DNA of 56,112 nucleotides from Agromyces sp. ISL-38 (GTDB lineage: Bacteria; Actinomycetota; Actinomycetes; Actinomycetales; Microbacteriaceae): contig NZ_JAGGPF010000018.1 in assembly GCF_018613935.1 (NCBI RefSeq), forward strand, positions 1-56,112, written 5' to 3'. The position numbers and the translations under genes were made by a program. Under the pieces are notes generated by a model. The model was not told the DNA's origin and did not search any database. It saw only the letters and a list, made by a program, of their open reading frames with translations. Positions 39,030-48,000 of the stretch are shown here, piece by piece (the first letter of the stretch is position 1; the number at the start of each line of letters is the position of its first letter).

Positions 39030-41137
39030 CAGCGCACCTCCTCAATCTCTTCGCGAACGACACGGACGTCCCACGCGTTCAACTCCAGTTCCGCACCGCT
39101 ACTGATGACTGCCCCGTTGACGGCGTCGGTGACCGACGACGACACGGTGAGGATCTGCCGTTCCCAGCCCCAGTTGAAGACGAACCAGATGCGCGATCCG
39201 CCAGCGACCCCAGACGACACCGTCACCGGAAGTCCTGCGTCACTGAACGGCGATCTCGGGCCGCTCTCGAATGCTGACGCCACGACGCTTGCCGCCAGGG
39301 CAACGTCCGGGACTGTCCCGACAACGGTGATCCGGCCGTCGCCGTGAGGATTGGTCGTGACCGCAGGGAAATCCTGGAATCGCGGATGAATGTAGCTGGC
39401 GACCGACGCAGCGCCGGTGGCGATGAGCCCATCCACCCACAGTCCGCCGTGGGCTCCTGAGGGAATCCTGGCGTCGACGCGGGACTCGACGGCGATAGGA
39501 GCTTCGAGGTTCGAGAACTCCTCGTACATCACTCCTGCGGGCCCCGCGAGTCCAGCCGGCGCCACCTCCACTCGGGCGCGTGCTTCGTCGTCGGCATACG
39601 CGGTCCGCGGCCCCAGCACGAGGTGGCCGCCGACAGCGGCGTACTCGCGAAGGAGCGCCAGATCATCATCGGCGGCGATGTACGCACCCGCGGCGACAAG
39701 CACGGGGAACCGTCGGGCGAGCTCATCGGCCCCGAGCTCGCGAGCCTGCTCGACGTGCATGATCCGGGCCTGGCGTCCCGCGTCGAGGACGCCGCGGTAG
39801 AACGCGTCCACCACGTGCTCGTACGACTCGTCATCTGCAACGCCGTCTGCGCTGAAGGGCGGCATGAACTGCAGCGCATACCTGCTGGGGTTCGACCAGA
39901 GGATCGCGACATCGGCGTCGGGCACGAAGCCGTCGAGTGACGATCCGAGCTGCTTGAGTTGTGCACCGATCTCGCTGACTTCCGCGTAGACCCTCCCCGG
40001 CACGAGACTGTGCGGGAGCACCCCTCCCCAGTAGGTTTCGGCGCCGAACGGCAAGCTGTGCCAGTGCCAGTACTCGATCATCGCGGCACCACGGGAGATG
40101 AAGGCCATGGCCGCCTGCCGCAGCTGGCCCGGGTATGGCGGAAAGTTGCAGGCCGGCCCGTCGATGGACTGCGCGTTCGTCTCGGTGATGAGGTATCGCG
40201 CCTGCTTGGACGAATACAGGCGATCGGCCTGGCGGAAGAGACCCGCGATGCCGGTGGTGGTCCAGTAGTTCGGCTGGCTCAGCTCCTTGGAGGCGTCGAG
40301 TCGATCCTGCATGCCGTAGTAGGGGTTGCCCGACGTCACGTCGAGCGCTTCGAACACCGTGCGGTCGTCGACGCCGCGTCGCGGGTACTGTAGGCACGTG
40401 GTGACGAATTGGTCGTCGCGGGCGTATTCGCGGACCAGGCCTGCTTGCCAGGAGATGAAGTCGGCGGTGACCTCCGCCTGGTAGCGCCGCCAGGCCAAGT
40501 CGTATTGCGGGGAGGTGTTGCCATCGGGACGCCAGAGCTCGCTCCAGTCGTCGATGCGGTGCGACCAGTAGGTCAACCCCCACTCACGGTTCAGCGTCTC
40601 CACGTCGCCGTACCGCTCGCGCAGCGACCGCACGAAACCGGTGAAAACGCCGTGGTTGTGGAGCAGCTCGAGGCCAGGCTCATTGTCGACCTGGTACCCG
40701 ATCACAGCCGGGTGTGTTGCGTACCGCCCGGCGATTCGCCTGATCACACGCTCGGCGTGGAATCGAAACGCCGGATGCGAGTAGTCGACTTCCTGCCGAG
40801 CACCCCAGGCAATGCGCTCGCCGGTCTTGCGTTCTCCTGCGATCTCAGGGTAAGCGGCCTGCAACCACGGCGGCACCGCGTACGTCGGAGTGCCGAGAAT
40901 CACACGAAGACCACGCGCATGGGCTTCATCGAGAACGCGTGCCATCCACTCCAACTCGAACTGTCCGTCACGCGGCTCCCACGTGGACCACACCGACTCG
41001 CCGACCCGGACGACGTTGATACCCGCTCGTACCATCAAATCGAGATCCTGCTCCAGGCGATCGGACTGGTGATACTCGGGGTAGTACGCCACCCCGAAGA
41101 GGGTCTCCGGAGGAAGGGCGGGCGTCGTTGCGTGCAT
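39029..41137 (-). CDS. GH42 beta-galactosidase
   Basis: 702 residues from ATG 41137, first gene of the operon. Family 42: catalytic acid/base Glu153 (YQVDNEPGLE) and nucleophile Glu319 (LITETNAQS); FGVAYYPEYH at the start and HWHSLPFGAETYWGG later are typical. A trimerisation domain and a small C-terminal domain follow. No signal peptide. GH42 enzymes often prefer short galacto-oligosaccharides rather than lactose, complementing the GH2 enzyme. An in-frame extension to 41428 runs through the operators and is rejected. Confidence 0.93.
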   Translation of the reverse strand: MHATTPALPPETLFGVAYYPEYHQSDRLEQDLDLMVRAGINVVRVGESVWSTWEPRDGQFELEWMARVLDEAHARGLRVILGTPTYAVPPWLQAAYPEIAGERKTGERIAWGARQEVDYSHPAFRFHAERVIRRIAGRYATHPAVIGYQVDNEPGLELLHNHGVFTGFVRSLRERYGDVETLNREWGLTYWSHRIDDWSELWRPDGNTSPQYDLAWRRYQAEVTADFISWQAGLVREYARDDQFVTTCLQYPRRGVDDRTVFEALDVTSGNPYYGMQDRLDASKELSQPNYWTTTGIAGLFRQADRLYSSKQARYLITETNAQSIDGPACNFPPYPGQLRQAAMAFISRGAAMIEYWHWHSLPFGAETYWGGVLPHSLVPGRVYAEVSEIGAQLKQLGSSLDGFVPDADVAILWSNPSRYALQFMPPFSADGVADDESYEHVVDAFYRGVLDAGRQARIMHVEQARELGADELARRFPVLVAAGAYIAADDDLALLREYAAVGGHLVLGPRTAYADDEARARVEVAPAGLAGPAGVMYEEFSNLEAPIAVESRVDARIPSGAHGGLWVDGLIATGAASVASYIHPRFQDFPAVTTNPHGDGRITVVGTVPDVALAASVVASAFESGPRSPFSDAGLPVTVSSGVAGGSRIWFVFNWGWERQILTVSSSVTDAVNGAVISSGAELELNAWDVRVVREEIEEVR

Positions 41138-41167
41138 TGGGCGTCGAACTCCGTCGTCTCGAATCAA

Positions 41168-41185
41168 ACTGTTTCCGATAACAGT
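41168..41185. promoter_or_regulatory. LacI-type operator O1
   Basis: ACTGTTTCCGATAACAGT, a palindrome with the central CG typical of LacI/GalR sites. It begins 31 bases upstream of the GH42 start and would block that promoter. Confidence 0.8.
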
Positions 41186-41201
41186 TCCGGGTATGCCGTA
41201 C

Positions 41202-41219
41202 ATTGTTACCGATAACAGT
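41202..41219. promoter_or_regulatory. LacI-type operator O2
   Basis: ATTGTTACCGATAACAGT, sharing the TGTTAYCGRTAACA-type core with O1. Offset from O1 is 34 bases, about three helical turns, so both could be bound on the same face. It also lies toward the divergent lacI-type gene and suits autoregulation. Confidence 0.8.
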
Positions 41220-41329
41220 ACGAAAACGCAAACGCGACAATTGCACTGCAGGAGACTCGACCAAGAGACCAACGAGACCCAACGACCAACGGGGCACACC
41301 GCGTGGTCGCCTCCGGGAAGGGGAAATGA

Positions 41330-42379
41330 ATGCCGGGGACACGTGGCGCCGACCAGGGGGATTCCACCGTGGCTCGCAGAAGCGCAACGATCTACGACAT
41401 CGCGCGCGCCGCGGATGTCTCCCACCAATCGGTGAGCCGTTACATGCGTGGACTCGACATGCGACGGTCAACCAAAGAGAAGATCGAGAAGGCGCTCGAA
41501 ACGCTGAGCTACCGCCCGAATCTGACCGCTCGCGCCCTCATCACCGGCCGCTCTCACCGCATCGGCGCACTGACCCACGAGGTCAATCAGTACGGACCGG
41601 GCCTGATCATCCAGGGCGCCACGTCAGCGGCGCGTGAAGCCGGTTACCTGCTGGATGTGATCGCACTCGACATGGGAGACACGAACGACCTCAATCAGGC
41701 GCTCAGCCAACTCCTGCAATACGACCTCGACGGCATCCTCGCATTCGCCTCGACTGACAGCGTGAAAGCCGTGTTCGAACAGACGGACTTCGGCGTTCCC
41801 GCGCTGGTCGCGGCTGAAGAAGAGGACTATCAGGTCGAGACCTCGTTCGATCGCCCAGGTGTCGGTCAGCTCGTGTCCCATCTCGTCGGGCTGGGCCATG
41901 AGCGCCTCCTTCATATCGGGGGCCCCGAGACGTACTCGGCGGCCAGGAACCGGCTGCGCGCGTTCGAAGCGGCGTTAGCCCATTTCGGCCTGAAACCAGC
42001 CGGTGTCGCACACGGCGACTGGTCAGCGCGATCGGCATACCAAGCCGTGATGGCGCTCCCCATCGGGTCGGTCCCCACGGCGATCGTCGCCGCCAACGAT
42101 CAGATGGCGCTCGGGGCGATCCACGCGCTCGGGCAGCGTGGTCTACGAGTTCCCGAAGATGTCAGCGTGACTGGAGTGGACGATACCCCTGAAGCCGCCT
42201 ACTTCACTCCCGCGCTGACAACGATCCGACTCGACTTCAAGGAGCAGGGGAAGAACGCCCTAGTCGCCCTGCTCAATGAGATCGGCGACGGCGGGGAGCA
42301 TCCCAGCTTCCTGCCCGCGCCCACGCTCGTACTGCGTGACTCCACGGGGCCACGGTCCACCGGCGCCACCAATCCCTGA
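41330..42379 (+). CDS. LacI family transcriptional regulator of the galactoside operon
   Basis: 349 residues from ATG 41330 with AGGGG six bases upstream. N-terminal LacI helix-turn-helix (ATIYDIARAADVSHQSVSRY, residues 19-38) and hinge helix (YRPNLTARALITG). A periplasmic-binding-protein-like sugar sensor domain follows (IVAANDQMALGAIHAL, VSVTGVDD). Divergent from the operon, with two matching operators in the gap, so almost certainly its repressor; inducer presumably a galactoside. GTG 41372 is a shorter possible start. Confidence 0.9.
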   Translation: MPGTRGADQGDSTVARRSATIYDIARAADVSHQSVSRYMRGLDMRRSTKEKIEKALETLSYRPNLTARALITGRSHRIGALTHEVNQYGPGLIIQGATSAAREAGYLLDVIALDMGDTNDLNQALSQLLQYDLDGILAFASTDSVKAVFEQTDFGVPALVAAEEEDYQVETSFDRPGVGQLVSHLVGLGHERLLHIGGPETYSAARNRLRAFEAALAHFGLKPAGVAHGDWSARSAYQAVMALPIGSVPTAIVAANDQMALGAIHALGQRGLRVPEDVSVTGVDDTPEAAYFTPALTTIRLDFKEQGKNALVALLNEIGDGGEHPSFLPAPTLVLRDSTGPRSTGATNP

Positions 42380-42538
42380 GGGGGTCGAGCGTCTGTGGTC
42401 GTGCCCTCATCGTGTGGATCACGCTGTAGAGGCATTCCGACCCCAACCAGTTCCACCAAGCCGTGCCGATCCAGACTTCGATCACCGCACGCGTATGGTC
42501 GTGGTATCGCTAGAAATGCAGTCCAGATCAGGGGTTCC

Positions 42539-42609
42539 GTAGGGCGGACGGGACTTGAACCCGTGACCGATGGATCTCCTCGGCCCACGCTCGCCGTCTC
42601 GGCCTGAGC
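42539..42609 (-). repeat. att-like direct repeat B: 3' half of a CAT-type tRNA
   Basis: Same orientation and sequence as copy A at 32373 (67 of 71 bases). Again only the tRNA 3' half, from the anticodon loop to the first C of CCA, plus ~35 bases holding two CTCGGCC words 19 bases apart. It marks the other boundary of the galactoside island. The remaining bases of 42380-42901 hold no gene I can support. Confidence 0.7.
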
Positions 42610-42901
42610 CAGGATACCTCGAACAATCTTGACGTGACCAGGAATTCCTTGCCGTGACCGTCGTCGTCGGTTCTCGATGGTACCGGACAAGCTCGGGCGT
42701 TCTCGGGCGATCTCGGGTCAAAAGTGTTGGATAAAACGTGCGCGGATCAAGTCGTCGGCGGGCAAGCCTTCCGATCAGCCGATCTGGACGCGCTCGTCTC
42801 CGAACGCATCCTTTGGGGTGGAGAGAGGCGTTAAGGGTTCGGCGGCCCCGTAGGCCGACAGCACTCCGGCGTCAGAATGCGTGGCGAGGAGCAAACGCCG
42901 G

Positions 42902-43837
42902 TCACGCCGGCGTGCTAACGACGTCGATCCCGTCCCAGCCGATGCGGGCGTAGAAGAGCTCCAGCGCGCCATCGAGGACCCTCGTCACCAGGCCCGCCGC
43001 TAGGGCAAGGTCCTTTATGTTCGGTCGAGTGACCCGAACCTGGCCGACCGTCTCGGCCTTATCCAAGCGGTACTCCGTGGGCGTGATCGAGCCATGCACG
43101 ATCTCGCTCAACTGGCTCCAGAACCGGTCGACACCACCGTCCACATCATGGAACGGCTGCCGTTCGGCGACGGTAATGAACTCCTCGGGCTGTAGAGCCC
43201 GCGGTTGCGGGAGGCTGCCGACTGCCTCCGCGAAGGCGTTGTCGAGCTCCTTGAGGCAGTTCTTCGCGTTCACCGCAGCCGTCCTCAGCTCATCAGCGAT
43301 TGACCGCTCGGGGTTAGCCTTGAGCATCCTCCCGTTGCGGGACTGGCTTCTCGCCGGCGCGTCCCTCGCCAATAGCCAGGCACGGACGTTCCGCTCCCTC
43401 GCGTCGACCTGGTCCAGGAGCCAGAAAGTGCGGATCAGGTTGTCGAGCATCGCTCGCATGAGGACGTAGTCGGACGGGACGTGGTACTCAGGGGTGGCCC
43501 ACATCCCAGCAAGGACGTCCCCTGAGTCGAACGCGTAGTTCAGCATGGACACCGCTTGCGGGAAGGTACTCTCGCGCGCCTGGATCAGCGCGAGGTCCTG
43601 GGCGAAGTCCGACTCGTCCGACAGGTTTCGAGTTGCCGCCTCCCGAAACAACCGCCGCGGGCCGGCCTCATACGTTACCGCAGCCGGCTGCGGTAACGAC
43701 CGCACCCACGCGAGCACCTCGCCAGGACCGTTTCCGAATCGTCGCCGCAGCACCTCCCCGGTCCGTTCATCGATCGCGGTCGCGACCGCACTCCGTGCGT
43801 GCACATCGAGCCCGATGCTCATACGCTGCGAACTCAA
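42902..43837 (-). pseudogene. Chimera: IS110-type transposase N-terminus fused in frame to an unrelated protein
   Basis: 311 residues. Residues 6-60 are the start of an IS110 DEDD transposase: SIGLDVHARSAVATAID with the first Asp (Asp11) and TYEAGP with the Glu (Glu57). At residue ~61 (near 43657) homology stops. The rest (RRLFREAATRNLSDESD ... LFYARIGWDGIDVV) is a soluble, mainly helical domain unrelated to transposases that I do not recognise. The last two catalytic Asp residues and the Ser domain of IS110 are missing, so transposition activity is lost. Start is TTG 43837 or ATG 43822. Either a dead deletion joint or a new gene driven by IS signals. Confidence 0.65.
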
Positions 43838-43918
43838 CTGGGGCCTCCATTCGCCTTTCGGATAGGCCAGCCCTCACCCGGGGCCGGCAACCCACGTTTA
43901 CGCGAATCGAGGCCCCAG
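43838..43918 (-). ncRNA. Structured IS110 5' noncoding end, possible bridge RNA remnant
   Basis: Arms CTGGGGCCTCCATTCG (43838-43853) and its near-perfect complement (43903-43918, 15 of 16) enclose 49 bases immediately upstream of the transposase start. IS110 elements are known to encode a bridge/seek RNA in the noncoding end beside the transposase gene. Position and fold suggest part of that RNA survives here. Confidence 0.4.
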
Positions 43919-43950
43919 CCTCATGAGGACTGAAGACCCATATCGTCTAG

Positions 43951-44222
43951 GGCGTGTCTCCCTTATGCGCGTAGCCATGTGAGGATGGCGCAGAGTGTGA
44001 CTGCGGCCCGGTAGGTGATCGCGAGCTTGTCGTATCGGGTGGCGAGGTCCTCGCCATTGCTTGGCCAGGGCGAAGAACCGCTCGACGACGTTGCGGCCGC
44101 GGTAGGCGTGCTCGTCGAATCCGGGCGGGCGGCCTCCTCGGTGACCGCGGCGTTTGCGGGCGGAGATCTGGTCGCGCTTGTCGGGGGATCACCGCGGTAC
44201 ACGGGTCTGCGGCTGCTCGACC
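43951..44222 (-). pseudogene. IS5-family (IS427-like) transposase C-terminal remnant
   Basis: On the minus strand the tail of a DDE transposase reads [20 protein letters not shown], then [19 protein letters not shown] with the catalytic Glu, then [20 protein letters not shown] and the stop (TAA at 43965-43963). At least two single-base frameshifts (near 44052 and near 44190) and a missing N-terminus disable it. A terminal repeat GGCGTGTCTCCC (43951-43962) follows the stop, next to CTAG (43947-43950), the usual IS5-group target. Confidence 0.7.
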
Positions 44223-44380
44223 GCACTGGGACGAATTACTTCCTCATCTCCGACGGCTGGACCGATGAGTATGGCGTCGTCGTCGCGCTGCCGACCGACG
44301 ACGACGCCACCCGCTTCACATTCGTCCGTGACCGGCACGGCCAGCGAAACGACGGCGGTTACCTGCCCTGCGAGAGCTGA
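44190..44380 (+). pseudogene. C-terminal fragment of an unidentified protein
   Basis: The frame is protein-like after the IS remnant: LLDRTGTNYFLISDGWTDEY, then TRFTFVRDRHGQRNDGG, ending at TGA 44380. It has no start of its own; upstream it runs antisense through the IS5 remnant. Probably the tail of a gene cut by the insertion. No family assigned. Confidence 0.3.
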
Positions 44381-45066
44381 CGCACATGACTTCCACGGAG
44401 TGGCACCGCGGATCCGGTGGTTTACGGGGTCTCGTTCACGGCCCGAATCTCAATCCGATGGTCGTCTCCGTGCCGGTTCACGGCAGCTGGCGACGCTGGG
44501 CGCTCAGATCGACAGTGACCGCATTGTGCTGGTCGCTCCGTACAGGCAGACGTAGCTCCGCCTCGCACGTCGATAGAGCATCGATGCCCAAATAGGGCAC
44601 CCAGACCGCAGGGGCCCATCCCGAGGATTATCATCAGCAGCCACCATGGCGCGTCGCTAAGCGACCAAGGAACTCTCACGCCCCATTATGTCGCGCATGA
44701 CGATTTCGTTTGTCCGCTGGTTCGATTCAGACCGGCGACCAAGTCATTCGCGCACTCTCGAGGTGCGGAAATCGCCCTGATCCGGGATTTCAAATGTAGG
44801 GCGGACGGGACTTGAACCCATGACGATGGTTGCGGCCGGCCTCCCGAAGCCGGTCGACCCTGCACGCCGAAACCTCGACTGAACTCGATCTGACCAGGAC
44901 TTTCTTGTGGGATGTGCGCCCAGTCTAGCTCAACACCTCGGCTCGTCTGGGCCGGCTTCGACGCAACAAACGTCGAATAGACGCGCGCGCATCGAGTCCC
45001 GAGCGCCCCCGCATTCGGCTTGGCTCGCGGCTGAATCATTCGTCCCGGCATCTCAAAATTGCGGGT
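44381..45066. other. 686-base region without a supported gene
   Basis: Only short, unconserved frames on either strand. The one clear feature is the tRNA 3'-end repeat C at 44796-44829. The ~60 bases beyond C (for example TGACCAGGA and the preceding ACCTCGA) resemble the flank of repeat B, suggesting a shared, diverged origin. Base composition is lower in GC than the neighbours. Confidence 0.6.
44796..44829 (-). repeat. att-like direct repeat C: shorter, diverged tRNA 3' end
   Basis: The first 24 plus-strand bases are identical to copies A and B; then one substitution and one deletion occur before homology ends at GATGG. Same orientation as A and B. No tRNA 5' half is attached. Confidence 0.65.
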
Positions 45067-48000
45067 TCAGGGTCGAAGCGTGAGGGTGCGGGCGCCCTGT
45101 GAACCTGTGCTGTCGCGGACCACGAGCCGCCAGGTGATGGGCGCGCCCGGCGGGGGCGGGGGTGGAGGGGCCGGCGGTCCGATGGTCACCGTGGCCGTCG
45201 TGCCCGCGATCGTAACGGTCGCCCGCGACGCCGCCGGTGGCTGGGCGACGACCGTGAACGGGCCCGTGCCGCCGGTGATCGTGAGGACGAGCGGGGCAGC
45301 CTGGGTCGCCTCGAAGGCGGCGGCGTCGAGCGTGAAGTTCGGATCGACGGTGATCTCGAACGGTCGCTCGATGCCTGTGGCGAATCGCACCACGACGTGC
45401 ACGACCTGGGTGACCTCGACGAAGCGGTCGGTCGCCGCGGTGAACTTCCAGCGCTCGCCGCGCGGCGGCCGGTCGCTGTCGCGGCTCACCTGCAGCAGCG
45501 ATCCCGACGGCACGATGTTCGCAGGACCGGCGAGCTTGATCGGCAGGTCGAGGTCGTACGAGCCGTTCGCCTTCATCGTCGCCGCGGGCCCGACGGGCAG
45601 CGTCGGCAGCTGCGACACGGTGACGAGGAAGTCGCGTATCGGGAGCCAGAAGTCGTCGTCGAGGTAGCTGCGGTGCCCCGCGAGCGTCGGCACGTCGGGA
45701 TGGTCGAGGTCGAAGAGGTTCGCGTCGCCAGGCTTGACGGAGGCCCAGACGCGCACCCGAACATCCCGAGGCAGCGCGGCGCCCGCGGCGGGCGCATCGA
45801 CCGAGAGGTCCCATCCGCCGCCCGCGGGTCGTGGCGTGAGCGTGATGCCGGGGTCGGCTGCGGCCTGCCATCCGGTCGTGTTGCGCCCGATCACCACGAG
45901 GTGTTCCTTCTCGGTGACGAAGCGCGCGAGCTTCGGCCCGGTGGGCAGAGCGCCGGTGATCGCGGGCTCGCTCCAGGCCACGGCCTCCGACCCCAGGTTC
46001 ACGGTGCTGTCGATCGTGACCGTGGCCTCGTGGGTGTGCGCGTCCCCGTCGGGCTTGGGTGCCCATCCGGCCGGGTACGGCGCCGACGCCTTCCAGACGG
46101 CGGGGCCCCCAGGCACCAGGTAGCAGCCGAGCGCACCCCAGACCCGCGGCGGGATCGGCACGACCGACCTCAGGAGCGGGCGCATCGCGGTGCCCGCCGG
46201 CACCTTCAGCAGGCGCGTCACCACTCCCGCGCCCGCGCCCGGCGGCCCGTCGACCTGGAGCGTCGCGAGCACGACCGGCGACGCCGGGGGCGGCGGAGGC
46301 ACCGGCTCGTAGAGGTCGGCCGGCAGCACCGTGTCGCTGACCGGCTCGAACTGCAGGATCGGCCCGATCTTGCTGCTCGAGAAGTAGTCCTGCAGCTGCA
46401 CGACCGCCGAGCCGTCGGCGTCGCACGAATCGAGGCGCAGGTTGCGGCTGCCCCAGCCGTCGAAGTACGACATTAGGCGCACGGCGTCGCCCAGCGGACG
46501 CGTGAGGTCGGCGTTCTTCAGGTTCGGCGCGACCGCGAGCTGGGCATTGAACCGGTCCTCGACCGAGAGGATGTTCGAGTAGAGGTTGCCGCTCTTGCGG
46601 CTCGCCTGCTGTTCGAGGAAGTTCCGAGGCCCGTCGGGCAGCAACAGCTTGATGAAGCCGGCGAACGGGGTCCACGATCGCATGTCGAGCGCACGTGTGA
46701 GCGCGCGGCCGAGCACGACCTTCCAGTCCTTCGACGACTCGACGCCGGGCTGCACCTCGGGGATCGCGTCGATGATCAGCTGGTTCACCGGGTTGAACAC
46801 GCTCGACCAGTCGGCGTAGTTGGTCTGGATGATCGCCTTGTGCTTGTCCTTGTCGGCGAGGTAGACAGGGCCGAGGATGACGTAGCTCCAGGCGATCTGC
46901 ATGAGACCGCCGATGCTGACCAGCTCGAACCAGTTGCTGTCCTCGAACCCCGCGACGCCGGCCCCGTCGCCGAGCAGGCTGTAGTCGAAGAACCGGCGAG
47001 TGCCGACGCTCGCGTTGTTCGCGACCAGCACGTCGCGCACGGTCCGGAACGCGCCCTGCAACGGCAGCGCCCCGAGGATCGGCCCCCACCAGGTGTTCTG
47101 CAGCGTGTGCGTGAGCTCGTGGTCGGCGAGCGAGTCGGCGAGCGACCACCGGGCGCGCGGCTCCTCGGGCACCTGTGCCTCGGCCGGGTACGCGAATACC
47201 CGCCCGCCGCCGGTCGGGTCGGGCCGTGTCACGGGTGACTTGACGAAGCCCTGCACGGTGAGCTCGAACGCTCCCGACCCGGTCGGGTTGATCTTGACGC
47301 GATGACGGCGCGGATGGTCGTCGCTCGCGTCGGGCTCCCAGTAGAAGTCCGTTCCGTCCTTGACGATCTTGAGCTCGTTCGACAGCAGCCAGTAGTCGGC
47401 TCCCGCGACCGTGACCGCCTGCCAGTAGTCGCTGAAGTCGGGATGCATGTCGGATGGATGCGGGGTGACCTGGAGGAAGAACCGCCAGCCGCCCGGCTGA
47501 CTGTCGACGTCGTAGTCGGACTTGCGGGTCGTGGGCACCACGCCCATGATCGCGGTGGACCAGGTGCCGTACAGCGACGGCTTGTCACCTGCGCCCGTGT
47601 GCTTGAGGAACCGGCCCGACGCGAGCTTGCTGCTCGTCGTCGAGCCCGACGTGGCGAGCTTCGTGAGCGTGAACGGCATGGCACCGACCACCTCGTCGAC
47701 CGTGTCGACGCCGATCGTGCCGATGGCCGAGATCTGCCGCACGCGGCGTGGAGCGCCGTCGATGAGCACGGCCTGGTCGGCCTTGAAGAGCTCGGTCGAG
47801 GTCACCTTCACGGTGAGCACGTCGCCGGCCTGCGTCGCGCCCGTCGCCAGGTCCTTGTCATGGTCGCTCTCCTTCAGGCGGGCCACGCGCACGGCGCCGG
47901 AGGGAAGCCCGGTGAGCGGCTCGTCGAGCGTGATCGACGCGGGCTTGCCCGGCGTGCCGGGCGGCACGCCACCGGGACCCGCGGCAACCGGCGGCACCGA

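Noticed and set aside
42199..42690. 163-codon minus-strand frame over the end of the LacI-type gene and repeat B
   Set aside because: Antisense to a good gene and to the repeat; no protein features.
44796..44870. Repeat C read as tRNA-Pro because TTCGGGA is flanked by G/C-rich arms
   Set aside because: With a seven-base loop the anticodon stem does not pair, and no acceptor 5' strand is found.
44686..45051. 121-codon minus-strand frame over repeat C
   Set aside because: No conserved sequence; it covers the tRNA-like repeat and has no ribosome binding site.
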